A stretch of DNA of 64,000 nt from AWTP1-13 sp963840075 (GTDB lineage: Bacteria > Pseudomonadota > Alphaproteobacteria > Rhizobiales > Hyphomicrobiaceae): positions 1-64,000 of the forward strand of contig CAWIXS010000034.1 in the NCBI GenBank assembly GCA_963840075.1. The letters are read 5' to 3'. Numbering within the stretch: the stretch's first letter is position 1; each line of letters begins with the position of its first letter. Positions 45,771 to 53,294 of this stretch are shown piece after piece. The notes under the pieces were generated by a model. The model was not told the DNA's origin, made no database searches, and saw only the letters and a list, made by a program, of their open reading frames with translations. A program made the translations under genes and the position numbers.

Positions 45771-46597
45771 TGGCCCACCCGCTGGCCCAGCGCCCACGCC
45801 GCGAGCCGCTCGGCATTGCGGAAGGCGATGGCGTCAGCGACCTCGGGCGGCAGCTCGGAGAGCCACTTGCGCGAGAAGGCCGCGTGCTCGACCACGTAGT
45901 ACCAGCGCTCGGGCGAGGGCGTGTCGGTGCCGACCATGAAGCGGTCGGGGAAGGCGAGGAGCAGCTCCTTCCACGAGCTGTCGAGACGGCCGCCGGGCGC
46001 GTAGTCGTTGCGCCAGGCGAGGTCGGCCCACAGCATCTTGTGCTTGGCCAGCATGGCGCGCACGTTGTCGGGCTGGTCGAAGCCCGAGTGGGCCCAGAGC
46101 ACGCGCGCGTCCTTATCCTGCTTGAAGATGCGCTCCACCGCGTCGGCATCGGAGTGCGCGTGCAGGAAGATCTTGTACTCCCTGGCCAGCTGGACCAGGC
46201 GGCGCATCACCGGCAGGTCGGCGTCGGCGCCGAACACGTGGAACTCGCCGATGCCGGCGTAGGTCAATGTCTTGAGGCGCGCTTCCACGTGGGGGACGAT
46301 GGCGGGGTCGCGCACCCAGCTGCCGATCTCGCCGCGCCGGCGGTAGGGGCGCAGCACCGGCACGATGAGGTCGGGCGCCTCCTTGTAGAGCATGCGCGTG
46401 CCATCGTCGCTGGAGCTGGACACGAACGCCTTCTTCACGCCGGCCTTGCGCAGCACCTTGATGGCCTCCGGCGGCGGCACCACGTCCCACGTGTCGTGGC
46501 TGTAGTGGATGTGGGCATCGACGATGGGGCGCTGCTCCTGGGCAAGCGCGAGGACGGTGGTCAGCGCCCAGACGAGGGCGGCGAGGAGCGTGCGCAT
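45767..46597 (-). CDS. Secreted amidohydrolase-family TIM-barrel protein
   Basis: The 276-residue protein has a signal peptide (LLAALVWALTTVLALAQ) and amidohydrolase motifs: VDAHIHYSHDTWD (HxH metal site), IFLHAHSDADAVERI, VLWAHSGFDQPDNVRAMLAK and FMVGTDTPSPERW with the catalytic-type Asp. It resembles amidohydrolase 2-type enzymes that hydrolyse or decarboxylate cyclic substrates, but export is unusual. It is first in an overlapping operon with a small periplasmic protein and a diheme peroxidase, suggesting a shared periplasmic task. Confidence 0.7.
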   Translation of the reverse strand: MRTLLAALVWALTTVLALAQEQRPIVDAHIHYSHDTWDVVPPPEAIKVLRKAGVKKAFVSSSSDDGTRMLYKEAPDLIVPVLRPYRRRGEIGSWVRDPAIVPHVEARLKTLTYAGIGEFHVFGADADLPVMRRLVQLAREYKIFLHAHSDADAVERIFKQDKDARVLWAHSGFDQPDNVRAMLAKHKMLWADLAWRNDYAPGGRLDSSWKELLLAFPDRFMVGTDTPSPERWYYVVEHAAFSRKWLSELPPEVADAIAFRNAERLAAWALGQRVGQ

Positions 46598-46721
46598 GGT
46601 GTCCAACCCCTGGAAGCAAGCGAGAGCGGCACTATGGGGCAGCCCAATGATGGCCTGGTGATGTCGTGCGCGGGCGCGGCAGACGCTGTCACGTTCGGCA
46701 GGGAAGGGGGCAACCATCAGA

Positions 46722-46744
46722 TGTCGGACCCTCCGGGTCCGACA
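46722..46744. repeat. Palindrome family A, variant copy
   Basis: TGTCGGACCC-TCC-GGGTCCGACA is a variant in which both arms carry the compensating change A to G/T to C, so the stem is kept. That points to selection for base pairing or to arm copying. Confidence 0.7.
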
Positions 46745-46872
46745 CCATCTCGCCTTTCCACCCGTTACCTCGGTCCGAGCGGTGCGGGCCGTCGGCGAGC
46801 GGCGCTCCGAGGTCTTCGCCGGAGTCGGCTTGCGGGATGACGGATGAAGAAAACGGTGTCAGACCCGGAGGG

Positions 46873-48314
46873 AGGGTCTTGCAAAAATGCGGCGGCGTGG
46901 GTGATTTTCCGCTGAGGCGGTAAAATTCGAGGCATCGGCGCTGCTTCTGCCTACGGTGGTTCCGTGACGAATCACCCGAGGGGGAGCGGCCGATGCCTCT
47001 GCTGTCAGAGCTATCCGATTTGCGGGGCCGCCTTCAAGACGATCTCTTTCCCTATCTCGAGGAAAGTTTGGGCCCGCTCGGCCCCAAGTACCAGCAACTC
47101 GTCACGGTGCTCGAAATGGTGCCGGTCAGTGGCTTCGTGACCCAGTGGCAGGGCGGGCGCGGCCGGCCGCCGGTCGATCGGGTGCCGCTGGCGCGCGCCT
47201 TCGCCGCCAAGACGGTCTTCAACATCCCGACCACGACGCATCTGATCGAGCGTCTCCAGAACGACAAGACGCTGCGCCGGCTGTGCGGCTGGCACCGGGT
47301 GGGGGCGGTGCCGGGCGCCCACACGTTCTCGCGCGCGTTCGCGGAGTTCGCCGTCTCGGCGCTGCCCTCGCGCATGCACGAGGGGCTGATCGTCGCCACC
47401 CACAAGGACCGGCTGGTCGGCCACATCTCGCGCGACTCCACCGCCATCGAGGCGCGCGAGAAGCCGGTGAAGGTGAAAGCCCCCAAGCGCTGCCGCAGCA
47501 AGCGGCCCCCGCAGAAGGGAGAGCCCGGCTGGGAGACCGTGCGCCGGCTCGCGCGCCAGCAGTCGATGACGCTCTGCGAGATGCTCGCCGACCTGCCCAA
47601 GCACTGCGCGACCGGCGCCAAGCCCAACGCCAAGGGGTACAAGACCTTCTGGGACGGCTACAAGCTGCACCTCGACACGGCCGACGGCGGCATCCCGGTG
47701 AGCGCGCTGCTGACCTCGGCGTCGCTGCACGACAGCCAGGCCGCGATCCCGCTCATGACGACAACCTCGCGCCGGCTCACCTATCTCTACGAGCTGATGG
47801 ACCCCGCCTACGCCGCTCCCGAGATCGACGCTTCGAGCCGCGCGCTCAACCACGTCCCGATCGTCCCCGAGCAGTGCCGCCGAGACAAGCAGCTCAAGCA
47901 GGAGATGGCGGCCGAGTCGAAGGCGCGCCGCCACGCCAACTTCCAGACCGCCGAGCAGGTGCGCTACCGCGAGCGCACCACCGCCGAGCGCGCCAACGCC
48001 CGCCTCAAGGACGAGTTCGGCGGCCGCTTCGTGCGGGTGCGCGGGCACGCCAAGGTGATGTGCCACCTGATGTTCGGCGTCCTCGCGCTGGCCGTCGATC
48101 AGCTCATGCGTCTGGTCGGCAGCTGACACACCGGAACGGCCCGCTGGGGCTGGCAGGTGAGGCGCAGGCCTGCGCCCCACGCGAATGCTCCTGCGCACGA
48201 GCTTGCCCGGTCCGGCCGAGACGGGGCCAATCGGCCCGCCCTCCAGCCCGCCTCAACCTACCCGAGCCAAATCCGCGACAACACGCAAGATCCAGCTACA
48301 ATTTTGCAAGAGGT
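46873..48314. mobile_element. Insertion sequence inside a family A palindrome
   Basis: The left end AGGGTCTTGCAAAAATG and right end CAATTTTGCAAGAGGT form imperfect terminal inverted repeats (core TCTTGCAAAAtTG) around one transposase gene; total about 1.44 kb. Outside the ends, CCCGGAGGG occurs on both sides (46864-46872 and 48315-48323), which may be a 9-bp target duplication. Removing the element restores GGTGTCAGACCCGGAGGG followed by TCTGGCACC, a family A palindrome. Confidence 0.8.
46993..48126 (+). CDS. DDE transposase (IS1182/ISNCY-like)
   Basis: An intact 377-residue transposase. Key blocks are PVDRVPLARAFAAKTVFNIP in the N-terminal DNA-binding part, GHISRDSTAIEAREKP with the first catalytic Asp, GYKLHLDTADGGIPVSALLT, LYELMDPAYAAPEI with the second Asp, and RERTTAERANARLKDEFGGR with the Glu. 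The DSTAIEAREKP block and GHAKVMCHLMFGVLALAVDQ at the end are typical of a widespread alphaproteobacterial and betaproteobacterial IS group. The frame is uninterrupted, so the element may still move. The family name is from memory of similar elements. Confidence 0.85.
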   Translation: MPLLSELSDLRGRLQDDLFPYLEESLGPLGPKYQQLVTVLEMVPVSGFVTQWQGGRGRPPVDRVPLARAFAAKTVFNIPTTTHLIERLQNDKTLRRLCGWHRVGAVPGAHTFSRAFAEFAVSALPSRMHEGLIVATHKDRLVGHISRDSTAIEAREKPVKVKAPKRCRSKRPPQKGEPGWETVRRLARQQSMTLCEMLADLPKHCATGAKPNAKGYKTFWDGYKLHLDTADGGIPVSALLTSASLHDSQAAIPLMTTTSRRLTYLYELMDPAYAAPEIDASSRALNHVPIVPEQCRRDKQLKQEMAAESKARRHANFQTAEQVRYRERTTAERANARLKDEFGGRFVRVRGHAKVMCHLMFGVLALAVDQLMRLVGS

Positions 48315-48370
48315 CCCGGAGGGTCTGGCACCGGTAGCGGGCGCGCGGTGATTCGCAGGGCTCGGGCGGC

Positions 48371-48664
48371 TTACCTGGCGCTGGCAGCCCGGATCATGTT
48401 GATGATGGCGGTGAGGACGCCGCCGCTCAGGCCGCCAGCCAGAAGCTGGCTGACGAAGCCCGCGAGGTCGAACCCGCCGGCGGCGGTGCGCGCGCCAGCC
48501 AGGCTCAGGAGAGCGCTCAGGATCTGGCCGCCGATGCCGCCGCCGACCGCCCCTGCGAGCGTGTTGGCCGGCGGGCCGAGGCCGCTGTCCCGGGAAAGGT
48601 TGCCGGCGACGTTTCCGCCCACGGCGCCGCTCAGCACCTGTATGAGCAGGTTGATGATATCCAT
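48371..48664 (-). CDS. Small glycine-rich membrane protein of unknown function
   Basis: A 97-residue protein starting MDIINLLIQVLSGAVGGNVA with several Gly-zipper-like stretches (NTLAGAVGGGIGGQILSALL, FVSQLLAGGLSGGVLTAI). Two or three membrane-embedded helices are likely. Similar small proteins are common in Rhizobiales but I know of no function. GGAGG precedes the ATG at 48664. It is on the same strand as, and 120 bases downstream of, the next unknown membrane protein. Confidence 0.6.
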   Translation of the reverse strand: MDIINLLIQVLSGAVGGNVAGNLSRDSGLGPPANTLAGAVGGGIGGQILSALLSLAGARTAAGGFDLAGFVSQLLAGGLSGGVLTAIINMIRAASAR

Positions 48665-48785
48665 GGGTTGCCTCCAGACCGGTAGCGGGCCCCAGCAACC
48701 GTTTAACGCCCAAAACTCAGGCAGGCGGACCACAATCGGCAAACGTGGTTGCCGCGCCAGGGCCCGGATCATCCCGCTGCGGCCG

Positions 48786-49613
48786 TTACGGCCTGAGCCA
48801 GCGGTATATGGTTCCCAGGAACCCGACGAAGGCCACGAGGCCGCCGAGCCCCGTCAACGCCTGCGAGATGGGGGTCATGCGGCGCGCCTCGTAGAGAAGG
48901 CGGTCCCAGGCCCTGACATCGACGTTGATGCGGGCCTCGAAGGTCTTGATGCGTATCGGCGCCGCCGGCTGGCCCGGCTGGTCGATGCTGGCATAGAGGT
49001 TGAGGCGCAGAAGCTTGCCCTGCCCCGGCTCCAGCGGCTCGACGAACCAGGTCCATTCCACGGGCCCCTGCTTGTTCAAGAGGACGGCCCTCGCCTGCTC
49101 CCCCGAGGGCTCGATCTTGAACGCGCGGCCCACGAGCGTAGCGGTCATGATCGGGGTGACCTTGGTCGTCCCGGCCTTTACCGTGCCCTCGACCGTCTGG
49201 TCGAACTGCTTCTTCAGGGTCTCGAGCGCCGCGCGGTCGTCGGCGGCGAGTGTGAGGGTGATCTGGGCGCGCCGCGTGAGGAAGAGGACGCCGGGATGGT
49301 TGAAGGCAAAGTGCGCCGTCTGCATCTTCAGCATCAGCCAGTCGTGGAAGGCGGCCTCCTCCGTCGGCGCCTCCTTGGTGAGGCTCCGCTCCCGTGGTCG
49401 CGCGAGCAACGGCACCTGCCCCGCCGGCGTCTGATCCGGCGTCAATTGCACCATCTGCTGCTTCGGCCCGGTCTCGCTCTTGACCTCGCCTGCTGCCGGC
49501 GGCCCCGCCTCTGCCATTGCCTGCGGCCGGCTCTGTGCGTTCACAAGGTGGTAGGCAACGCCGCCGGCGATCAGGAGGAGGCCACAGAGCAGGGCAATCG
49601 GAGCAAACCGCAT
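48786..49613 (-). CDS. Membrane protein with periplasmic beta domain, unknown function
   Basis: The 275-residue protein has a membrane helix at each end (IALLCGLLLIAGGVAYHL and LTGLGGLVAFVGFLGTIYRW). Between them is a Pro/Gln-rich linker, a helix, and a beta-rich section: PIMTATLVGRAFKIEPSGEQ, VEWTWFVEPLEPGQGKLLRL, IRIKTFEARINVDVRAWDRL. Similar beta sections precede C-terminal membrane helices in some bacterial proteins found near caspase-like genes, but I cannot name the family. AGGGGG lies before the ATG. Confidence 0.55.
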   Translation of the reverse strand: MRFAPIALLCGLLLIAGGVAYHLVNAQSRPQAMAEAGPPAAGEVKSETGPKQQMVQLTPDQTPAGQVPLLARPRERSLTKEAPTEEAAFHDWLMLKMQTAHFAFNHPGVLFLTRRAQITLTLAADDRAALETLKKQFDQTVEGTVKAGTTKVTPIMTATLVGRAFKIEPSGEQARAVLLNKQGPVEWTWFVEPLEPGQGKLLRLNLYASIDQPGQPAAPIRIKTFEARINVDVRAWDRLLYEARRMTPISQALTGLGGLVAFVGFLGTIYRWLRP

Positions 49614-49796
49614 AGTGAACCCCCTTCGGCAATACGCGCTGCACAGGTCGGCCGCGCCGGGTGCAGGACACCCCCGTTCCAGCTCGTGGACCAATGCTCA
49701 GGCTTTACTGGTAGCGGGTTGGACCGGTACGCACAACGCCGAGCCGCCTGCGCTGGGCGGGTGTCGAGACGCCCGCATGGTGTGGCGCCCGGGCAG

Positions 49797-49841
49797 AAAA
49801 TAAAAGCGAGGGCAACCACGCCTGGGCGCGGCTGCCCTCGC
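49797..49841 (-). terminator. Strong intrinsic terminator reading leftwards
   Basis: On the minus strand GCGAGGGCA and TGCCCTCGC form a perfect 9-bp stem (arms 49833-49841 and 49806-49814), followed by TTTTATTTTC. The nearest minus-strand gene stop upstream is 450 bases away, so it probably ends a separate RNA. Confidence 0.8.
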
Positions 49842-49960
49842 AAGTCTCTCCGGCTGCTCCAATTGCAATGCTGGCAGCCGGAGCCGCGGCACTCGCGGAC
49901 TATGAGGGAGGGAAGCCTGGAATGCCGCAACGGCCTCGCACGGGGGAGACGAGGCCGACA
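49797..49960 (-). ncRNA. Candidate structured small RNA
   Basis: Three perfect hairpins follow one another on the minus strand: GGCCTCG/CGAGGCC (49932-49956), CCGGCTGC/GCAGCCGG (49850-49881) and the terminator. No protein frame fits. The 5' end is unknown and may lie as far as 50285. It matched none of tmRNA, SRP RNA, RNase P or 6S RNA by the motifs I looked for. This is an inference from structure alone. Confidence 0.4.
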
Positions 49961-50288
49961 CCTTACATAGGTAGCCCCGGCGAGGATTCCATACCCCCAA
50001 TGCAAGCTCGGGAGGCAGAAAAAGAGCTCGAGCCGCAGTGCGCTCCGGCGGTCACGCGCCTGCAACGGAAGGGCAGTTTCCGCGACGCAGGGCGGGCCTG
50101 CGCGGGCTTGCCGTCCTTGTGGGGCCCAAGGTGGCCCCGGCAGCTTGCGGGCTTCCCTGACCCCCCAGGCCCCCTACACGCGATTCAGTGTTCTGCAACC
50201 ACGCTGGCCGGCACTTGCCGGGACAAGTCGGCCGCGGCGGGACGGGGACGACTGCGAGGGCTCGATTGAGGCTCCCTTCGGGCGCCTC

Positions 50289-51254
50289 TCAGACGACCTG
50301 GTTCAGCAGCGGCTGGCCGCGCCGCAGGCGCTCCAGGTTCTCGAGCAGGATGTCGATCACCCCGTCCTCGTAGCTCTGCGTCTCGCCTGCGGTGTGGGGC
50401 GTGAGGAGCACGTTGGGCAGCGACCACAGCGGCGAGGAGGAGGGCAGCGGCTCCTCGACGGTCACGTCGAGGCCCGCAGCGGCGATGCGGCCCTCCTGCA
50501 GCGCGTGGATCAGCGCCGGCTCGTCGACGATGCGGCCGCGCGCGACGTTGACCAGATGGGCCGTCGGCCGCATGGCGGCGAGCGCGGCGGCGTCGATCAG
50601 GCTCTCCGTCTCGGGGGTCAGCGGGCAGGTGAGCGCGACGATGTCCGCCTCACCCAGCATCTCGTGCAGCCGGTCGTTGCCGGCGACGGCGTCGACGCCG
50701 GCCGCCCCGGTCGCGGGGTCGCGCTTGGTGGCGATGACGCGCATGCCGAAGGCCCGGCCCAGATGCGCAAGCCGCGCGCCGATGCGGCCCAGCCCGACCA
50801 CCAGCAGGGTCCTGCCGGTCAGCTGGTCCTCGCGCGCTGCAATGTCGGAGATCATGCCGCGCCAATGCTTGGCGCGCTGGTTGTCGCGCGCCTCGGGCAG
50901 GCGGCGCCTGAGCGCCAGGATGAGCGCCATGGCGTGCTGGGCCACCGCCTCGGCATTGACGCCCGCCGCGCTGGCGAGGCGGATGCCCGAGGCGCGCAGC
51001 ACGTCCTTGTCGTACCAGTCGGTCCCCGAGCTGATCGACTGGATGAGCTTGAGCTTCCCGGCGCTGCGGGCAAGCTCGTTCCTCCACAGCATGGAGACCA
51101 CCAGCACGTCCGACAGGGGCAGCTCCCTGGCGAGGCCCTCGGCCGAGTCCACCTGGACGTGGGCGATGCCGGTGTTGCGCAACGCGAACCGCTCGGCCAT
51201 GCGGTAGGCACTGTGCGCAAAGCAGATGCGAAGCTCGTCGTTGGGCGGAAGCAT
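50289..51254 (-). CDS. D-2-hydroxyacid dehydrogenase family protein
   Basis: A 321-residue NAD-dependent dehydrogenase: the NAD fold VVGLGRIGARLAHLGRAFGM, the catalytic Arg in VNVARGRIVDE, Glu in AGLDVTVEEPLP and His in LLTPHTAGE. All three catalytic residues are present. The family reduces 2-oxoacids to D-2-hydroxyacids or the reverse; the absence of a GxGxxG variation specific to PdxB or SerA and the short length suggest a GhrA/glyoxylate-type enzyme. Cytoplasmic. Confidence 0.85.
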   Translation of the reverse strand: MLPPNDELRICFAHSAYRMAERFALRNTGIAHVQVDSAEGLARELPLSDVLVVSMLWRNELARSAGKLKLIQSISSGTDWYDKDVLRASGIRLASAAGVNAEAVAQHAMALILALRRRLPEARDNQRAKHWRGMISDIAAREDQLTGRTLLVVGLGRIGARLAHLGRAFGMRVIATKRDPATGAAGVDAVAGNDRLHEMLGEADIVALTCPLTPETESLIDAAALAAMRPTAHLVNVARGRIVDEPALIHALQEGRIAAAGLDVTVEEPLPSSSPLWSLPNVLLTPHTAGETQSYEDGVIDILLENLERLRRGQPLLNQVV

Positions 51255-51452
51255 GGGCTGGGGCTGGCAGGTTGTGGAAATGGCTCGCCCGCGACGTTAG
51301 CCCAAGCGGACCGTTGTGTCGTCGCCAACCGCCGCAGAGCGGGTGGCAGCTGACATGATTGCGCTGCTTGACGGAGCGGTCGGCGACGCCTACATTCCCG
51401 CACAACGATGGCGGAGCATCCGCCAACCCACATTGAAAAGAGGGCGTGGGTC

Positions 51453-52361
51453 ATGACCCGCAAGACCGGCGCGTCCGTCGAAAAGATCAAGGATTTCACG
51501 TCGCTGGCGGATCACGACGCCAGCACCCTCAAAGAGGGGCACGTGACGCTGCTCAAGTTCGACAGCTACACAATTCGCCGTGTCATCTACAGGGCGGAGC
51601 CGTTCTACTCGGTCGTGGACGCTGTCGGCGCTCTTACCGAAAGCAAGGACGCCGGGGGATACTGGCGGAACACCAAGAAGCGGATGCAAGAAGAGGAGGG
51701 AGCTCATGAAGCCGTAACAAATTGTTACGGGTTGAAGCTGCCGGCGCTGGACGGAAAGGCACGTATCACGGACTGCGCCAACATCGAGACGATGTTCCGC
51801 GTCATCCAGTCAATCCCGTCCAAGAAGGCGGAGCCCTTCAAGCAGTGGCTGGCGAAGGTCGGTTTCGAGCGCATTCGTGAGACGGCCGAGCCATCGCGCC
51901 TGGCAAGGCGCATGGTTCAGACCTATCGCGATCTCGGCTACTCCGACGACTGGATAGATGACCGCTTGCGGCAGGCGGTCGCCGATGCGCAATGGGACGA
52001 GGAGTTGGGTGTCCGCGGCGTCAAGGAGCAGAGCAAGGCGCCCGTCCGCGCCGCCGCGCATGAGGAGGCGTTCGGCATCACGTTGAAGAAGCACCGCGCG
52101 GTGAAGGGTGCGGCCGAAACCAGCGATCTGCCCGACCGCATGAACAACATCGAGCTGTTGATCGACCGTCTCGCCAAGACGGCAGGCACTGAGATCATGC
52201 GGGCGCGCGATACCCAGGAGCACGGCGAGACGAGGCAGGCTGCTCTCGATGGGGCCAAGATCGCCGGCGATGCCCGCAAGGGCATTGAGAGTCAGACAAA
52301 GCGATCCATCATCACCAGGGGGCGTGACCTTCCCACGATCGGGCAGGATCGGAAGAAGTAG
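51453..52361 (+). CDS. Bro-N domain protein, DinD-like
   Basis: About 302 residues: an N-terminal Bro-N domain (VTLLKFDSYTIRRVIYRAEP, FYSVVDAVGAL, YGLKLPALDGKARITDCAN, QSIPSKKAEPFKQWLAKVGF), then a helical C-terminus (TYRDLGYSDDWIDDRLRQAV, FGITLKKHRAVKG, NNIELLIDRLAKTAGTEIMR) as in DNA-damage-inducible protein D. Bro-N occurs in phage antirepressors and DinD-type proteins. Codon use is less GC-rich than the neighbours, suggesting transfer. No phage genes are adjacent. ATG 51408 is an alternative start. Confidence 0.7.
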   Translation: MTRKTGASVEKIKDFTSLADHDASTLKEGHVTLLKFDSYTIRRVIYRAEPFYSVVDAVGALTESKDAGGYWRNTKKRMQEEEGAHEAVTNCYGLKLPALDGKARITDCANIETMFRVIQSIPSKKAEPFKQWLAKVGFERIRETAEPSRLARRMVQTYRDLGYSDDWIDDRLRQAVADAQWDEELGVRGVKEQSKAPVRAAAHEEAFGITLKKHRAVKGAAETSDLPDRMNNIELLIDRLAKTAGTEIMRARDTQEHGETRQAALDGAKIAGDARKGIESQTKRSIITRGRDLPTIGQDRKK

Positions 52362-52412
52362 GGAAGTAGGCAGTGCATTTCCCCCGCTGCCGTACTGTCC
52401 CTATTGCCTTAC
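52357..52412. repeat. AGGCAGT-related inverted repeat between convergent stops
   Basis: AGTAGGGAAGTAGGCAGTG is roughly inverted against CTGCCGTACTGTCCCTATTG plus CCTTACT. The words AGTAGG and GGCAGT link it to the tandem repeat at 43912-43984. It lies between the Bro-N and binding-protein stop codons. Confidence 0.5.
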
Positions 52413-52419
52413 TCCCCTG

Positions 52420-53259
52420 CTAGAACGCGCGCAGCGGGAAATAGCGCAGCAGCAGCTCCTCGTAGCGGCCGCTCTGGCGCAGGCGCTTCAGGGCGGTGTT
52501 GATCATGGCCTTGAGCTGCACGTCGTCGCGGTTGACGGCGATGCCGATGCCGTCGCCGAAGTACTTGGGCTCGGCGAACGGCCCGCCTTTGAACTCGCAG
52601 CAGGCCCTGGACGCGGTGCCGTTGAGCCAGAACGCCAGGCCGATGGCGTCGTCGAACAGGAGGTCGACGGCGCCGGCGACGAGCGCATCGCGGGCAAGCT
52701 CGGGCGTCTCGTAGACCTTGAGCGAGCTGTCGCGGAAGAACGTGCGCAGGTAGGCCTCGTGCGCGGTGCCCTTGGCGACGGCGATGCGCTTGCCGTCGAG
52801 GCCCTCCGGCGTCGCGTCGAGCGGCCTGCCGCCGCGCTTGCCGGCGAAGCGCCCGGGCGTGATGTAGTAGGGCTCGCTGAAATCGACGATCTTCAGGGCA
52901 TTCGGGGTGGCGGCGTGGGAGGCGATGACGGCGTCGGCCTCGCCCTTCTTCAGCGCTGGCAGCAGCTCCGCCCACGGCCGGACCTGGATATCGCACGCGG
53001 CGGCCAGCTCCAGGCAGACCGCGCGCGCAATGTCGATGTTGAAGCCGGTGAGGACGCTGTCCTCGTCGTAGTAGTGGAACGGCGGAAAGTCGCTGTCGGT
53101 CAGGAAGCGGATGGCGACGCGCCGCGGCGGCTCGCGCTCCTCCTCCTCGGCCTGCGGTCCGGGAGGCTGCGCGCCGGCAGGCCCCGGCGGCAGCGCGATC
53201 AGCGCGAGCCAGACCAGGAAAATGCTGGACGCCATACGCATCATCTGTGCTAAGCTCAT
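52420..53259 (-). CDS. Amino acid-type periplasmic solute-binding protein
   Basis: A 279-residue protein with a signal peptide (MASSIFLVWLALIALPPGPA) and the family 3 binding fold: IRFLTDSDFPPFHYYDEDSV, LTGFNIDIARAVCLELAAAC, ADAVIASHAATPNALKIVDF, SEPYYITPGRF, DLLFDDAIGLAFWLNG, GDGIGIAVNRDD. It binds a polar amino acid or similar solute. No ABC subunits accompany it. It is divergent from the glycosyltransferase gene with only about 35 bases between starts, so the two share a promoter region. Confidence 0.8.
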   Translation of the reverse strand: MSLAQMMRMASSIFLVWLALIALPPGPAGAQPPGPQAEEEEREPPRRVAIRFLTDSDFPPFHYYDEDSVLTGFNIDIARAVCLELAAACDIQVRPWAELLPALKKGEADAVIASHAATPNALKIVDFSEPYYITPGRFAGKRGGRPLDATPEGLDGKRIAVAKGTAHEAYLRTFFRDSSLKVYETPELARDALVAGAVDLLFDDAIGLAFWLNGTASRACCEFKGGPFAEPKYFGDGIGIAVNRDDVQLKAMINTALKRLRQSGRYEELLLRYFPLRAF

Positions 53260-53294
53260 TCGTGTGCGGCCTACGAGCGGCGTTGGGGCGTCGG

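Noticed and set aside
49843..50288. tmRNA, SRP RNA, RNase P RNA or 6S RNA
   Set aside because: None of the conserved words I looked for (tmRNA tag region, SRP tetraloop domain, RNase P GAGGAAAGTCC) is present on either strand; only a generic structured RNA call is justified.
51713..51727. Palindrome GTAACAAATTGTTAC as an operator
   Set aside because: It lies inside the Bro-N coding sequence with no promoter nearby, so chance or coding constraint is the simpler explanation.
51408..52361. Prophage remnant
   Set aside because: A single Bro-N gene without integrase, structural or lysis genes, or att-like repeats is not enough.
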